DNA of 64,000 nucleotides from Flavobacterium johnsoniae (GTDB lineage: Bacteria > Bacteroidota > Bacteroidia > Flavobacteriales > Flavobacteriaceae): positions 4,464,001 through 4,528,000 of the forward strand of contig NZ_CP103794.1 of assembly GCF_030388325.1 (NCBI RefSeq), read 5' to 3'. Of this stretch, positions 1 through 8,122 are shown in pieces. Made by a program: the position numbers and the translations under genes. How positions within the stretch are numbered: position 1 is the first letter of the stretch; each line of letters starts with the position of its first letter. The notes under the pieces are model-generated. The model was not told the origin of the DNA, searched no databases, and saw nothing but the letters and a program-made list of their open reading frames with translations.

Positions 1-1525
1 TTCCACCTTCCATAAAATCTTTAGAATCAAAAGTATAAGTATCTAAACCAGTTCTAAGAGTTAAACCCATCCATTTTTTTAATTGGTATGTTCCAGTAAC
101 ATTACCCATAAAACGGTTTTTCTTAGTCGCATTATGATTTTGATCTACAATCCAATAAGGATTCAATGAGTAAACATTATTGTTCCATTGATACATATCA
201 CCAGTTGCAGGATTTTGAGAATTTTTTAACCATGCCTGATCAATATTTGGTGCCAAACCACTTAAAGCATATCCAACGTTATTTGGAGAATCTCCTAACC
301 CTGGTCTATTATTAGTATTTTCGACCATGTAGTTTACATTAGCATCTAAAGTGAATTTTTCAGATTTTAATGTCGCATTTAAACTTGCATCATTTCTTTC
401 TAACCCTGTATTAGGAATTACGTCATCATTTTTTAAGTTATTGTATCCAAAACGTACAAATGCATTGTCACTTCCTGAAGATAAAGAGACACCATTTGTC
501 ATTGTAACTCCAGTTCTAAAAAAGTCTTGAATATTGTTTTTAACTCTTGCATAAGGTTTCATAGAACCATCAAATATTATTGATTGCTGTCCTACAGTTT
601 CAGAAAATTTAGGTCCCCATGCACTTGTTGTATAACTATAAATTTCTGTAGGTCTTGCTGGATCTGGCAAAAGTCCATTAGATCCTGAACCATATTCTGT
701 TTGATAATCAGAATATTTAGCATTTACACGGTCAAAACTTACACCACTATTAAGCTCAACTTTTAATGCTCCTTTACTACCTTTTTTAGTCGTAATCAAG
801 ATTACACCATTTAACGCTCTAGAACCATATAATGCAGCAGCAGCAGCTCCTTTAAGAACCGTTAAACTTTCAATGTTGTTCGGGTTGATACTAGAAATTC
901 CATCTCCACTATCTCTACCGTCAAACCATTTACTTGTTGCAGCTTGATCATTATTCAATCCAGAGTTATCAATCGGCACACCATCAACAATATAAAGAGG
1001 CTGATTGCTCTCACCAATACTAGAAATACCTCTAATAATAACACGAGTACTTCCTCCAACACCTGTAGCAGGAATAGATACGTCAACACCGGCAACTTTA
1101 CCAGAAAGTGCTGTTGCAACATTCGTTGTAATTACCTTGTTCAACTGGTCTCCCTTAACATCCTGAACTGCATAACCTAACTCTTTCTTTTGTCTCTTAA
1201 TACCAAGTGCCGTTACAACAACTTCATTAAGATTCTGTGCATCTTCCGAAAGAGTAACATTAAATTGTGTACCATCGGTTACAGTAACCGACTGAGATTT
1301 AAATCCAATGTACGAAAACAACAAAACATCATTTTTTGATGCCTGAATTGTGTACAATCCATCATAATCACTTTGACTTGCCTTGTTTGTTCCTTTAATG
1401 AGAACCGTCACGCCTGGTAAAGGCAAACCTTTCTGGTCTGTTACCAAACCTTTGACAGTTTTTACCTGAGCAAACATAATTTGCGCCGTAAAAACAATCA
1501 TAAAGATTAAGAAAATTTTTTTCAT
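1..1525 (-). CDS. SusC/RagA family TonB-dependent outer membrane receptor (N-terminal part, cut by window edge)
   Basis: Reading inward from an ATG at 1523-1525, about 508 codons are open to the window edge; the family is usually near 1000 residues, so roughly the C-terminal half lies outside. The start encodes a signal peptide ending in MFAQ, then a carboxypeptidase-D-regulatory-like domain (about residues 24-105, with GLPLPGVTVLIKGT), then the TonB plug (about 115-230) with YIVDGVPID and the SusC signature YGSRALNGVILITTKKG. These proteins import oligosaccharides or other large nutrients with a SusD lipoprotein partner, which would be expected beyond the left edge. The gene is divergent from a LytS/LytTR pair, and two direct repeats lie 64-97 bp upstream of its start. 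The family call is very secure; the substrate is unknown. Confidence 0.95.
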   Translation of the reverse strand, partial: MKKIFLIFMIVFTAQIMFAQVKTVKGLVTDQKGLPLPGVTVLIKGTNKASQSDYDGLYTIQASKNDVLLFSYIGFKSQSVTVTDGTQFNVTLSEDAQNLNEVVVTALGIKRQKKELGYAVQDVKGDQLNKVITTNVATALSGKVAGVDVSIPATGVGGSTRVIIRGISSIGESNQPLYIVDGVPIDNSGLNNDQAATSKWFDGRDSGDGISSINPNNIESLTVLKGAAAAALYGSRALNGVILITTKKGSKGALKVELNSGVSFDRVNAKYSDYQTEYGSGSNGLLPDPARPTEIYSYTTSAWGPKFSETVGQQSIIFDGSMKPYARVKNNIQDFFRTGVTMTNGVSLSSGSDNAFVRFGYNNLKNDDVIPNTGLERNDASLNATLKSEKFTLDANVNYMVENTNNRPGLGDSPNNVGYALSGLAPNIDQAWLKNSQNPATGDMYQWNNNVYSLNPYWIVDQNHNATKKNRFMGNVTGTYQLKKWMGLTLRTGLDTYTFDSKDFMEGG

Positions 1526-1588
1526 GTTTATTTTATTTTGTTAGTTATGAGGTAAAATTATTCTTAAGACATTGTTAAAAAAAATAAA

Positions 1589-1622
1589 TTAAACCAACGA
1601 CAATAAAATTTAAACCAACGAC
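1589..1622 (-). promoter_or_regulatory. Paired direct repeats upstream of the susC-like gene, candidate LytTR binding site
   Basis: TTAAACCAACGAC occurs at 1589-1601 and again at 1610-1622, exactly 21 bp apart (two helical turns). Read on the minus strand the core is GTCGTTGGT. LytTR-domain regulators typically bind two 9-bp direct repeats separated by 12 bp with a central GTT, which fits the spacing and partly fits the sequence. The neighbouring regulator gene at 2842 encodes a LytTR protein, and the core recurs at 3605. Binding is inferred. Confidence 0.55.
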
Positions 1623-1799
1623 ATAAATCATTCAATAATACGCTTTACGAAAACGTTCTATTTAAAAAAATAAGCACGAATAACCATTTATAGCGAAATT
1701 TTATTCAAAAAAATTGGCACTTTGCCTTTAATTGTTTAAAGTTGCACAATAATAATACTTGTTAAGAAAAACTAAAATCGCTAAACATCTTATAACCAA

Positions 1800-2852
1800 T
1801 TGAAAGAAATTAAGAAAGTTAAATTCGACATTAAACTTCGAAATCACATATGGTTTTGGGGAGTTTATTTTACTTTAAACTTTTTAAGATGGGGAGCTTA
1901 TTTTAATGATTATCCTTATGCTTTTAAATCTAACCTAATTGAATTTTCATTAGTTATACCTTTAGTATATCTTAATTTATTTGTTTTAGTTCCGAAGTAT
2001 GTATTGAAACAAAAATATATTACTTATACATTTTTACTGCTTCTAAGTTTATTTGCCATTTATTTAGCTAAAACCGCACTTACCTATTATATAATTAGTG
2101 AAAACATTTGGCCTGAAGCAAATCGAGAATACCATCCTTTTGAAATTAATCATATTGTTGCCGTTTGTATTGGAGAATTATACGTTTTGGCAATGGCATC
2201 TTCGGTTTATTTGACATTAACTTGGCTTCGTGAACGCGAAAGAAACAGATCTTTAAGAGAAAATCAGTTTAAGATCAAACTAAAATATCTCGAAAACCAG
2301 ATTCAGCCACATTTCTTTTTCAATACTTTAAATAATTTATACGCTTTATCACTAGAATCTTCTAAGAAAGTTCCTGATGTAATTATCAAACTTTCAAACT
2401 TAATGGAATATGTATTGTATGATGTAAAAGGAACTAAGTTTGTGCCTTTGCTGAAAGAAATCGATTATATTCAGAATTATATTGAAATCGAAAAACTGCG
2501 TTTTGCAAATGTAGATGTGACGATAAATCTAGAATCAAATATTGAAGACGTTGTTGTGCCACCGCTTATTTTTATTTCTTTGGTAGAAAACGCCTTTAAA
2601 CATGGTGGCGTGAACAACAAAAATTTGAAGATTAAAATTAACTGCAAAGTCTTAGACAATAAAATGCTTGACTTTGAAATCTTAAATAATTTTGTAATTT
2701 CACAAAATGATAATTCAAAAAGAGGAATTGGCTTAGTCAATACAAAAAAGAGATTAAAGCTCATTTATAGAAATAATTTCAGTCTTAAGCAAAAAACCAA
2801 ACTAAATTTCTACATAACAAGATTACAAATACCTACTCATAATGAAGATTAA
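1800..2852 (+). CDS. LytS-type sensor histidine kinase (His_kinase family, membrane-bound)
   Basis: A 350-residue protein with about four membrane segments in the first 145 residues, then the LytS/YehU-type kinase core. The phospho-acceptor is H171 in QIQPHFFFNTLNN. The N box is ENAFKHGG (263-270) and the G box KRGIGLVNTKKRL (308-320). It should phosphorylate the response regulator whose gene overlaps its end by 11 bp. The start is a TTG at 1800; no in-frame ATG gives the first membrane segment. No large extracellular sensor domain is present, so any signal is likely sensed within or near the membrane. The position between a susC-like gene and a sugar permease gene suggests control of nutrient uptake. 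Confidence 0.9.
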   Translation: MKEIKKVKFDIKLRNHIWFWGVYFTLNFLRWGAYFNDYPYAFKSNLIEFSLVIPLVYLNLFVLVPKYVLKQKYITYTFLLLLSLFAIYLAKTALTYYIISENIWPEANREYHPFEINHIVAVCIGELYVLAMASSVYLTLTWLRERERNRSLRENQFKIKLKYLENQIQPHFFFNTLNNLYALSLESSKKVPDVIIKLSNLMEYVLYDVKGTKFVPLLKEIDYIQNYIEIEKLRFANVDVTINLESNIEDVVVPPLIFISLVENAFKHGGVNNKNLKIKINCKVLDNKMLDFEILNNFVISQNDNSKRGIGLVNTKKRLKLIYRNNFSLKQKTKLNFYITRLQIPTHNED

Positions 2853-3543
2853 ATGCGTGTTAATTGATGATGAGCCATTAGCAATCAAGGTTCTGGAAAA
2901 TTATTTTACCAATTTTACAGACTTTGAAGTAATAGCAACATTCAACAATTCTTTAGAGGCGCTAGATTTTATCAACAGTACCTCTGTCGATGCTGTCTTT
3001 TTAGACATCAACATGCCGATGATGACCGGTTTTGAACTTATCAGTCTAATTGAAAGCAAAACTAAAGTAATTATAACAACTGCATTTAGAGAATTTGCGG
3101 CAGAAAGTTATGATCTTGATGTTTTGGATTATTTAGTAAAACCGATTCCGCTTCCTAGATTTATAAAATGCATTAATAAAATCACAACCGAATACAATCT
3201 TAAAAACAATATTAAAGTTGAAACCGCAAAAGGCGATTCACATATTTTCATTAAAGTAGATAAAAAGATGATGAAAATTAATATTGAAGAAATTCTGTTT
3301 GTTGAAGGAATGAAAGAATATATCAAAGTTGTCACTCCAGACAAAACCTATATTACCCATAAATCTCTTACATCTTTATCAGAAGAATTGCCTGCAGATA
3401 AGTTCCTGAGAATACATAAATCATATGTAATTGCACTAAATAAGGTAAAATCAATAGAAGGAAACCGTGTTCAAATACAATCTTACAACATTCCGATAGG
3501 TAGAAACTACAGTAAAGAGGTCAAAAATAAAATATTAGAATAA
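2842..3543 (+). CDS. LytTR-family response regulator
   Basis: A 233-residue protein with an N-terminal receiver domain (D9, D10, phospho-acceptor D55 in FLDINMP, K100 in YLVKP) and a C-terminal LytTR DNA-binding domain from about residue 125 (IFIKVDKKMMKI, FLRIHKSYVIALNKV, IPIGRNYSKEV). It is the partner of the preceding kinase: the ATG lies 11 bp inside the end of the kinase gene, a sign of translational coupling. Repeats that could be its target lie in front of the susC-like gene and the permease gene. Family assignment is secure; the regulon is inference. Confidence 0.93.
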   Translation: MKIKCVLIDDEPLAIKVLENYFTNFTDFEVIATFNNSLEALDFINSTSVDAVFLDINMPMMTGFELISLIESKTKVIITTAFREFAAESYDLDVLDYLVKPIPLPRFIKCINKITTEYNLKNNIKVETAKGDSHIFIKVDKKMMKINIEEILFVEGMKEYIKVVTPDKTYITHKSLTSLSEELPADKFLRIHKSYVIALNKVKSIEGNRVQIQSYNIPIGRNYSKEVKNKILE

Positions 3544-3604
3544 ATATAATTACGAATTACATTTTCTAAGTAGGTTAAAATTAACACTTTGTTGAAATAA
3601 TATG

Positions 3605-3640
3605 GTCGTTGGTATAAATTTAACATTATTTATACCTTTT
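3605..3640 (+). promoter_or_regulatory. Third copy of the GTCGTTGGT motif with a possible promoter box, upstream of the sugar permease
   Basis: GTCGTTGGT at 3605-3613 is followed by TATAAATTTAAC, which closely resembles the continuation of the repeat copy nearer the kinase gene (GTCGTTGGTTTAAATTTTA on the minus strand). A TTG inside it (3609-3611) lies 21 bp before TACCTTTT (3633-3640), near the flavobacterial TTG-N17-23-TAnnTTTG promoter pattern. No second copy exists 21 bp away. The site is 104 bp before the permease ATG. Confidence 0.4.
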
Positions 3641-3716
3641 TATTTTTTTTTGATAATCCTAACAAATATATTTACGGTCTTCAAAAAACAATAAATAAAA
3701 AATTAACCTTATTATT

Positions 3717-5186
3717 ATGAGTTCAGAAAATGTGCAAACCAAATGGGGGCAATTTATCTCGTTGATAATCGTCTTTTTCTTTTGGGGTTTTGTTGGTTCT
3801 GCCAACGACATCCTGATTCCAGTATTCAAAAAAGTATTTACTTTATCGCAAGTACAATCACAATTAGTAGCGTGGGCATTTTATGCTGCGTATTTTGTAG
3901 GATCGATAATCTTCTTTTTAGTTTCTTTAAAGCTTGACGTACTCCAAAAGTTCGGCTACAAAAGAACACTTTCAGCTGGTTTACTTCTTTCTGCTGTTGG
4001 ATCGTTTTTATTCATTCCAGCTGCAACTATGGAAAGTTTCCCTTTCTTTTTAACCGCTTTGTTTACTGTTGGTTTAGGTTTCTCTATTCAGCAAATTGTA
4101 GCAAATCCATTAGCAATTAAAATGGGAAGCCCGAACACTGGGGCGCACCGTTTAACACTTGCTGGAGGTATCAACTCTTTCGGAACAACAATTGGTGCGA
4201 TCTTATTAGGTATCGCTTTATTCGGAATGGGTGACAATAAAAAAACTGCTCTTTCATTAGAAGATATTAAATTGCCATTTATTATTCTTGGACTTGCTTT
4301 TATCATTGTTGCAGTTTTCATGAATTTCTCTAAAATTGAAGATCCAGAAAAAGAAGAAGAAGCTGTAATTAAAGACAAACACAGTAAATTCAACATTATG
4401 GATTACCCACAATTATACCTTGGTATGTTAGGGATTTTCATTTATGTAGGAACAGAAGTAACTATCATCAGTAATTTACCAGCTTTATTACACACTAGCG
4501 AGTTTGGTAATGTATTAGAAGATGCAATCGCTCCATTTATCGCCCTTTATTGGGGAAGTTTAATGATTGGACGTTGGAATGGTGGTGTAAACGTATTTAA
4601 CACTTCAAACCTAGTAAATACAGCTTTAAAATTCATTGTACCAGCTGCTGCATTCGGAGTAATTATCGGTGCTAATATTTTTGCTGCCCATGACGTTTCT
4701 TCATTCTACATTTACCCTCTTTGGATTTTATTGTTCATTGCAGTAAGTTTCGTTGGAGGTAAAAATGCTGGAAAAACGTTAATGCTTTTCGGAGCTTCAG
4801 GATTATTAATGATGGTTTTAGGTTTAGTTTGGCCAAATCCAGAAATTGCTAAATTCTTCTTTATCTCAGGAGGTTTATTCTTATCTATTATGTGGCCTTC
4901 TATCTTCGATTTAGCGATTGCAGGTTTAGGAAAAAACACAGGAAAAGCATCTTCTTTTTTAATTATGATGATTCTTGGAGGTGGAGTTATTCCATTGGTT
5001 CAAGGAAGTATCTGCGATTTTGATATTTCTCATCCAGGTGGAATCTTCGGAATTACATGGACACATTTCTCTTACATTGTTCCACTTTTAGGTTTTGCTT
5101 ATTTAGGATTTTACGGTTTCTATTGCCCAAAAATCCTTAAAAAACAAGGAATCAGCCACGTAGAAAGCGAAGGCGGCGGACACTAA
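3717..5186 (+). CDS. Sugar MFS transporter of the FucP/GluP type
   Basis: A 489-residue polytopic protein with about twelve membrane helices. It begins with the FucP-family opening KWGQFISLIIVFFFWGFVGSANDIL-like segment and carries PLAIKMG after helix 4, as in fucose and glucose/galactose:proton symporters. It would bring a monosaccharide across the inner membrane, complementing the outer-membrane SusC-like receptor encoded at 1525. The ATG at 3717 is preceded by a 173-bp leader that holds the putative LytTR motif, and a strong terminator follows at 5211. The exact sugar cannot be read from sequence. Confidence 0.88.
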   Translation: MSSENVQTKWGQFISLIIVFFFWGFVGSANDILIPVFKKVFTLSQVQSQLVAWAFYAAYFVGSIIFFLVSLKLDVLQKFGYKRTLSAGLLLSAVGSFLFIPAATMESFPFFLTALFTVGLGFSIQQIVANPLAIKMGSPNTGAHRLTLAGGINSFGTTIGAILLGIALFGMGDNKKTALSLEDIKLPFIILGLAFIIVAVFMNFSKIEDPEKEEEAVIKDKHSKFNIMDYPQLYLGMLGIFIYVGTEVTIISNLPALLHTSEFGNVLEDAIAPFIALYWGSLMIGRWNGGVNVFNTSNLVNTALKFIVPAAAFGVIIGANIFAAHDVSSFYIYPLWILLFIAVSFVGGKNAGKTLMLFGASGLLMMVLGLVWPNPEIAKFFFISGGLFLSIMWPSIFDLAIAGLGKNTGKASSFLIMMILGGGVIPLVQGSICDFDISHPGGIFGITWTHFSYIVPLLGFAYLGFYGFYCPKILKKQGISHVESEGGGH

Positions 5187-5210
5187 AAATTTCAAAAACA
5201 ACAATATAAA

Positions 5211-5250
5211 AAAATCCAAATTCCAATTTATAAAACGGAATTTGGATTTT
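5211..5250 (+). terminator. Rho-independent terminator after the sugar permease gene
   Basis: AAAATCCAAATTCC (5211-5224) pairs perfectly with GGAATTTGGATTTT (5237-5250), with a 12-nt loop and a following T-run. It lies 25 bp after the permease stop. Confidence 0.9.
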
Positions 5251-5267
5251 TTTTATTTTAAAAAAGG

Positions 5268-5310
5268 CAAAACCTTAGAATCTCAGCATCTCAGTAACTT
5301 AGCACCTTTT
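5268..5310 (-). repeat. 43-bp dispersed unit with about 10-bp internal period, copy 1
   Basis: On the minus strand this reads as a run of CTAAG/CTGAG words spaced about 10-11 nt apart, directly after the stop of the 5309 gene. It matches 36 of 43 positions with the unit at 22989-23031, which also follows a minus-strand stop codon. Confidence 0.7.
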
Positions 5311-5803
5311 ATTTAGCATTAATGATATTACTCAAATTCTTTTTAAAAATTGCTTTATTTTGTGCCGTTAAAGGATAAACAACATCTTTATCAGCATGAA
5401 CAATTACTTTGTCAATATCCGCTTTTAAAAGCGCTTCTGGGTTTGCAATTTTTAGCGTGCATGCACCGTCAAAAAAACCATCATCTTCTATCGTTTTTTT
5501 TGCCTCTATAATTGTTCCATCGCTTAAAACGGCAGAAATCTTCATTTCACTATTTAGTGTTTTCGAATAAAAACCATCCATTACCAAAAGCAATCTATAA
5601 CTGTTTTTCATTTCAGGACCTTTAAATTCATGTCTTGTTATGTTATAACGAAGACCTTTTGCGAGCGTTTGAAATTTGACCGAGCAATCCAATTCGTAAG
5701 TCGCCACATCTCCCGCATCATTTACAGAAGTTAACACTTTTGCCTGGGCATTTACAGAAAAATTCAAAGCCAGAAAAGACATTAAAACAAATAGTACTTT
5801 CAT
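5309..5803 (-). CDS. Secreted protein of unknown function
   Basis: A 164-residue protein with an N-terminal signal peptide (hydrophobic residues 3-18, cleavage after VNAQA). The rest is compact and soluble-looking, with two cysteines (in YELDCSVKF and GACTLKI) that may form a disulfide in the periplasm or outside. I do not recognise the family. It is followed on its own strand by a repeat unit and faces the permease gene convergently. No operon partner is evident; the transaldolase-like gene upstream on the same strand has its own terminator. Confidence 0.75.
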   Translation of the reverse strand: MKVLFVLMSFLALNFSVNAQAKVLTSVNDAGDVATYELDCSVKFQTLAKGLRYNITRHEFKGPEMKNSYRLLLVMDGFYSKTLNSEMKISAVLSDGTIIEAKKTIEDDGFFDGACTLKIANPEALLKADIDKVIVHADKDVVYPLTAQNKAIFKKNLSNIINAK

Positions 5804-5835
5804 AATCAGTTATTTAAGATTCATATAAAAGTAAA

Positions 5836-5873
5836 AAAAATCGTCTTTTCTCGTTAGAAAAAAGACGATTTTT
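5836..5873 (-). terminator. Rho-independent terminator after the transaldolase-like gene
   Basis: AAAAATCGTCTTTT (5836-5849) is complementary to AAAAGACGATTTTT (5860-5873). Read on the minus strand it ends in a T-run, 21 bp after the stop at 5894. Confidence 0.88.
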
Positions 5874-5893
5874 ATTTTATAAGTATCTAAGTA

Positions 5894-6550
5894 TTACTTA
5901 TTTCCTTTCTCGAAATCAGCTACGAATTGAGCTAAACCGATGTCAGTTAAAGGATGTTTCAACAATCCGTAAATTGCAGAAAGAGGTCCAGTCATAACAT
6001 CAGCACCAATTTTAGCACAGTTCACAATATGCATTGTGTGACGAACAGAAGCTGCTAAAATTTGAGTTTCGTAACCGTAGTTATCGTAAACTTCTCTAAT
6101 TTCTTGAATCAAGTTTAATCCGTCTGTAGAAACATCATCTAAACGCCCAACAAAAGGAGAAACATAAGTAGCACCAGCTTTTGCAGCCAAGATCGCTTGA
6201 CCAACAGAGAAAACAAGAGTTACGTTAGTTTTGATTCCTTTATCAGAAAAATATTTTGCTGCCATAACACCTTCCTTAGTCATCGGAAGTTTTACAACAA
6301 TCTGATCATGTAATTCAGCTAACTCCTCACCTTCTTTAACCATTCCGTCAAAATCCAATGCATTAACTTCAGCACTAACATCACCTTCAACAAGATTGCA
6401 GATGTCAACATAATGCTTCAAAATGTTGTTTTTTCCAGTGATTCCTTCTTTTGCCATCAAAGACGGATTAGTTGTTACACCATCCAAAACACCTAAAGCT
6501 TGTGCTTCTTTAATTTGAGCTAAATTAGCTGTGTCAATAAAAAATTTCAT
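5894..6550 (-). CDS. fsa: Transaldolase / fructose-6-phosphate aldolase family protein
   Basis: A 218-residue TIM-barrel class I aldolase of the small transaldolase (TalC/FSA) subfamily. It shows [10 protein letters not shown] at the start, [13 protein letters not shown] (24-36), the Schiff-base lysine K87 in VVKLPMT, and [33 protein letters not shown] sequence (shortened here) near residue 112-139. Members either move dihydroxyacetone units between sugar phosphates in the pentose phosphate pathway or cleave fructose 6-phosphate; sequence alone does not separate these. The gene is monocistronic with its own terminator. The family is secure, the exact reaction less so. Confidence 0.92.
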   Translation of the reverse strand: MKFFIDTANLAQIKEAQALGVLDGVTTNPSLMAKEGITGKNNILKHYVDICNLVEGDVSAEVNALDFDGMVKEGEELAELHDQIVVKLPMTKEGVMAAKYFSDKGIKTNVTLVFSVGQAILAAKAGATYVSPFVGRLDDVSTDGLNLIQEIREVYDNYGYETQILAASVRHTMHIVNCAKIGADVMTGPLSAIYGLLKHPLTDIGLAQFVADFEKGNK

Positions 6551-6584
6551 AATTTATATTATTTAAATTGTGTTGATTTACTTT

Positions 6585-6669
6585 GGGCGTGCCCCAAGGG
6601 TCGGGCTTTCGGCTAAATCTTTTGTTCCGTTTCACTTCACAAAAGGATATCGCCTCTATCCCTCACGCA
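6585..6669. repeat. REP-like interspersed element, copy A
   Basis: A G+C-rich island in an A+T-rich gap, bounded by GGGCGTG on the left and CACGC on the right. It contains ATCTTTTGT and ACAAAAGGAT as imperfect inverted arms around a central TCCGTTTCACTTC. The 14-mer CACAAAAGGATATC (6638-6651) and the general order of words recur in the element at 22108-22175. It does not encode protein. Confidence 0.65.
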
Positions 6670-6771
6670 AACGCCGGTGCAAAATTACGAAATCAATACC
6701 AATAACAATTTCAAAAACCAAATCAATTTGCGAATTATATTAAAATTCACAAAATATTTACAAACAGTAAA

Positions 6772-6963
6772 TTATTTATTTCTGTTTAGTTCTTTCAATT
6801 CATCCCTAATTTCTTCCAGAACTCTTAAAGTATCTTCTTTGTAACTTTCAGAATTATTTATCTTATCGCTTACTGATCCTAAAATTCTACGAATCACAAA
6901 CCAAATAACAAGTAATACTAAAACACCAAAAACCGTTGGCAAAAACTCATTAAACTTTTCCAT
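6772..6963 (-). CDS. Small single-pass membrane protein of unknown function
   Basis: A 63-residue protein with one hydrophobic helix (about residues 9-27) followed by a basic patch and a charged, heptad-like tail (SESYKEDTLRVLEEIRDEL) that probably forms a short coiled coil in the cytoplasm. Its ATG lies 4 bp after the stop of the SDR gene on the same strand, so the two are probably co-transcribed. No family is recognised. Confidence 0.7.
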   Translation of the reverse strand: MEKFNEFLPTVFGVLVLLVIWFVIRRILGSVSDKINNSESYKEDTLRVLEEIRDELKELNRNK

Positions 6964-6967
6964 AATT

Positions 6968-7771
6968 TTATAGTTTATAATGGTTCATTAACATTTTCTC
7001 GTAAACTTTATCTGGAAGCGCGCGTTTTAAAACAATCGAAAACTTCTGCATAAAAGCGCCAACTTTATAATGCACATTTGGTTTTTTCGTTTGAATAATT
7101 TTATAAACCGCTTCTGCCATTTCATTCGGATTACTTCCTGCGTCAACATGATCATTCATTGTTGCTAGAACTTCACCATAAACGTTTTCATAAGCCGAAT
7201 CTTTAATCACTGGTGCATGATAGCGACCAGCAGCAATATTGGTTGCAAAATCTCCTGGCGCCACATTTGTAATTTCAACACCGAAAGATTTCACTTCCAT
7301 TCTCAAAGCTTCGGTAATCAATTCTAAAGCTCCTTTTGATGCCGAATAAACACTTCTGTAAGGAAGTCCCATGTAACCAGCAATAGAAGTAATATTAATA
7401 ATTAATCCAGAATTCTGTTTACGCATTTGCGGCAAAACTGCTTTCATTACTTCAATCGGACCAAAGAAGTTTGTTTCAAAATTATTTCTGATTTCTTCTG
7501 TCGGAATTTCTTCCAAAGGTCCTGTAATTCCAACTCCAGCGTTATTTATAACGATATCTAATCTTCCAGAAGTTTCAATAATTTTAGAAACAGCACTCTG
7601 AATAGATGCCACATTTCGAACATCTAAAGCAACCAAAGGAAAAACAGAATTTACAACTTTCTCAGGATTTCGGCTTGTTCCATAAACAACGAAACCTTTA
7701 TGATGTAAAAATTCACCAATAGATTTTCCGATTCCTGATGATCCTCCGGTAATTAAAACGACTTTATTCAT
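6968..7771 (-). CDS. Short-chain dehydrogenase/reductase (SDR) family oxidoreductase
   Basis: A 267-residue classical SDR. The nucleotide-binding TGGSSGIGKSIG lies at residues 8-19, NNAG at 76-79, the catalytic Ser near 129, and the Tyr-Lys pair in YSASK (Y142, K146). GTSRNP after the second strand suggests NADPH preference. The long C-terminal segment ends KALPD-like, resembling SDRs that act on lipids or sterol-like substrates, but the substrate is unknown. It is followed after 4 bp by the small membrane protein gene. Confidence 0.9.
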   Translation of the reverse strand: MNKVVLITGGSSGIGKSIGEFLHHKGFVVYGTSRNPEKVVNSVFPLVALDVRNVASIQSAVSKIIETSGRLDIVINNAGVGITGPLEEIPTEEIRNNFETNFFGPIEVMKAVLPQMRKQNSGLIINITSIAGYMGLPYRSVYSASKGALELITEALRMEVKSFGVEITNVAPGDFATNIAAGRYHAPVIKDSAYENVYGEVLATMNDHVDAGSNPNEMAEAVYKIIQTKKPNVHYKVGAFMQKFSIVLKRALPDKVYEKMLMNHYKL

Positions 7772-7890
7772 TTGACAGATTAAATGTTAGGTTAAAGTGA
7801 TTATCTATGAGTCAAAATTAATACAACAAGAGAAAATCTTTAGTTTCTTTCATATAATTTCCAACTTTCGAGATGCCCAAAAATAAAAAA

Positions 7891-7908
7891 ATCTTCCAGA
7901 AGGAAGAT
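7891..7908 (-). terminator. Hairpin terminator downstream of the SRP RNA gene
   Basis: ATCTTCC (7891-7897) pairs with GGAAGAT (7902-7908) around AGAA. On the minus strand it is followed by seven T residues, and it lies 33 bp beyond the end of the SRP RNA. Confidence 0.7.
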
Positions 7909-7940
7909 CGCAAATTAAGTATTTCTAAAAATAAAAAAAT

Positions 7941-8033
7941 GGCAAGCGACCTACATCGCACCGCTCAACCACGTACCCTTGCTATGTTCCCATCCTGGGG
8001 GAGTCTGCAGGAGCTGGTCGTGTAGGACTTGCC
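7941..8033 (-). ncRNA. ffs: Signal recognition particle RNA, small bacterial type (4.5S-like)
   Basis: Read on the minus strand, the ends GGCAAG and CTTGCC pair, and the middle contains the conserved SRP domain IV with CCCAGG, GGGAAC, AGCAAGGGTA in order, the binding site for Ffh. The length of about 93 nt fits the small Alu-less SRP RNA of Gram-negative bacteria. A strong promoter lies directly upstream and T-runs lie downstream. Together with Ffh and FtsY the RNA targets nascent membrane proteins to the translocon. The ends are set from the terminal helix and could differ by a few bases. Confidence 0.93.
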
Positions 8034-8037
8034 GGTG

Positions 8038-8067
8038 CAAATATACAACCTTTTTATATTTTTGCAA
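8038..8067 (-). promoter_or_regulatory. Promoter of the SRP RNA gene
   Basis: On the minus strand TTG (8065-8067), a 19-nt spacer and TATATTTG (8038-8045) match the Bacteroidota TTG-N17-23-TAnnTTTG promoter. Transcription would start about 5-7 nt further on, at the first paired base of the RNA. Confidence 0.85.
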
Positions 8068-8122
8068 GACCTTTGTTGCTATAAAAATATCGTCGTATAT
8101 TGGCTTATTCAAATTTTAAACT

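Noticed and set aside
944..1180. Plus-strand open frame inside the susC-like gene
   Set aside because: It is antisense to well-conserved plug sequence, has Asn/Thr/Ser-rich shadow composition and no family resemblance.
1..5186. Complete polysaccharide utilisation locus
   Set aside because: No SusD, glycoside hydrolase or lyase is in the window; only the receptor, regulators and a permease can be supported.
7941..8033. tRNA or tmRNA candidate because of a G+C-rich folded segment
   Set aside because: No cloverleaf or TTCRA arm; the AGCAAGGGTA core and terminal helix identify SRP RNA.
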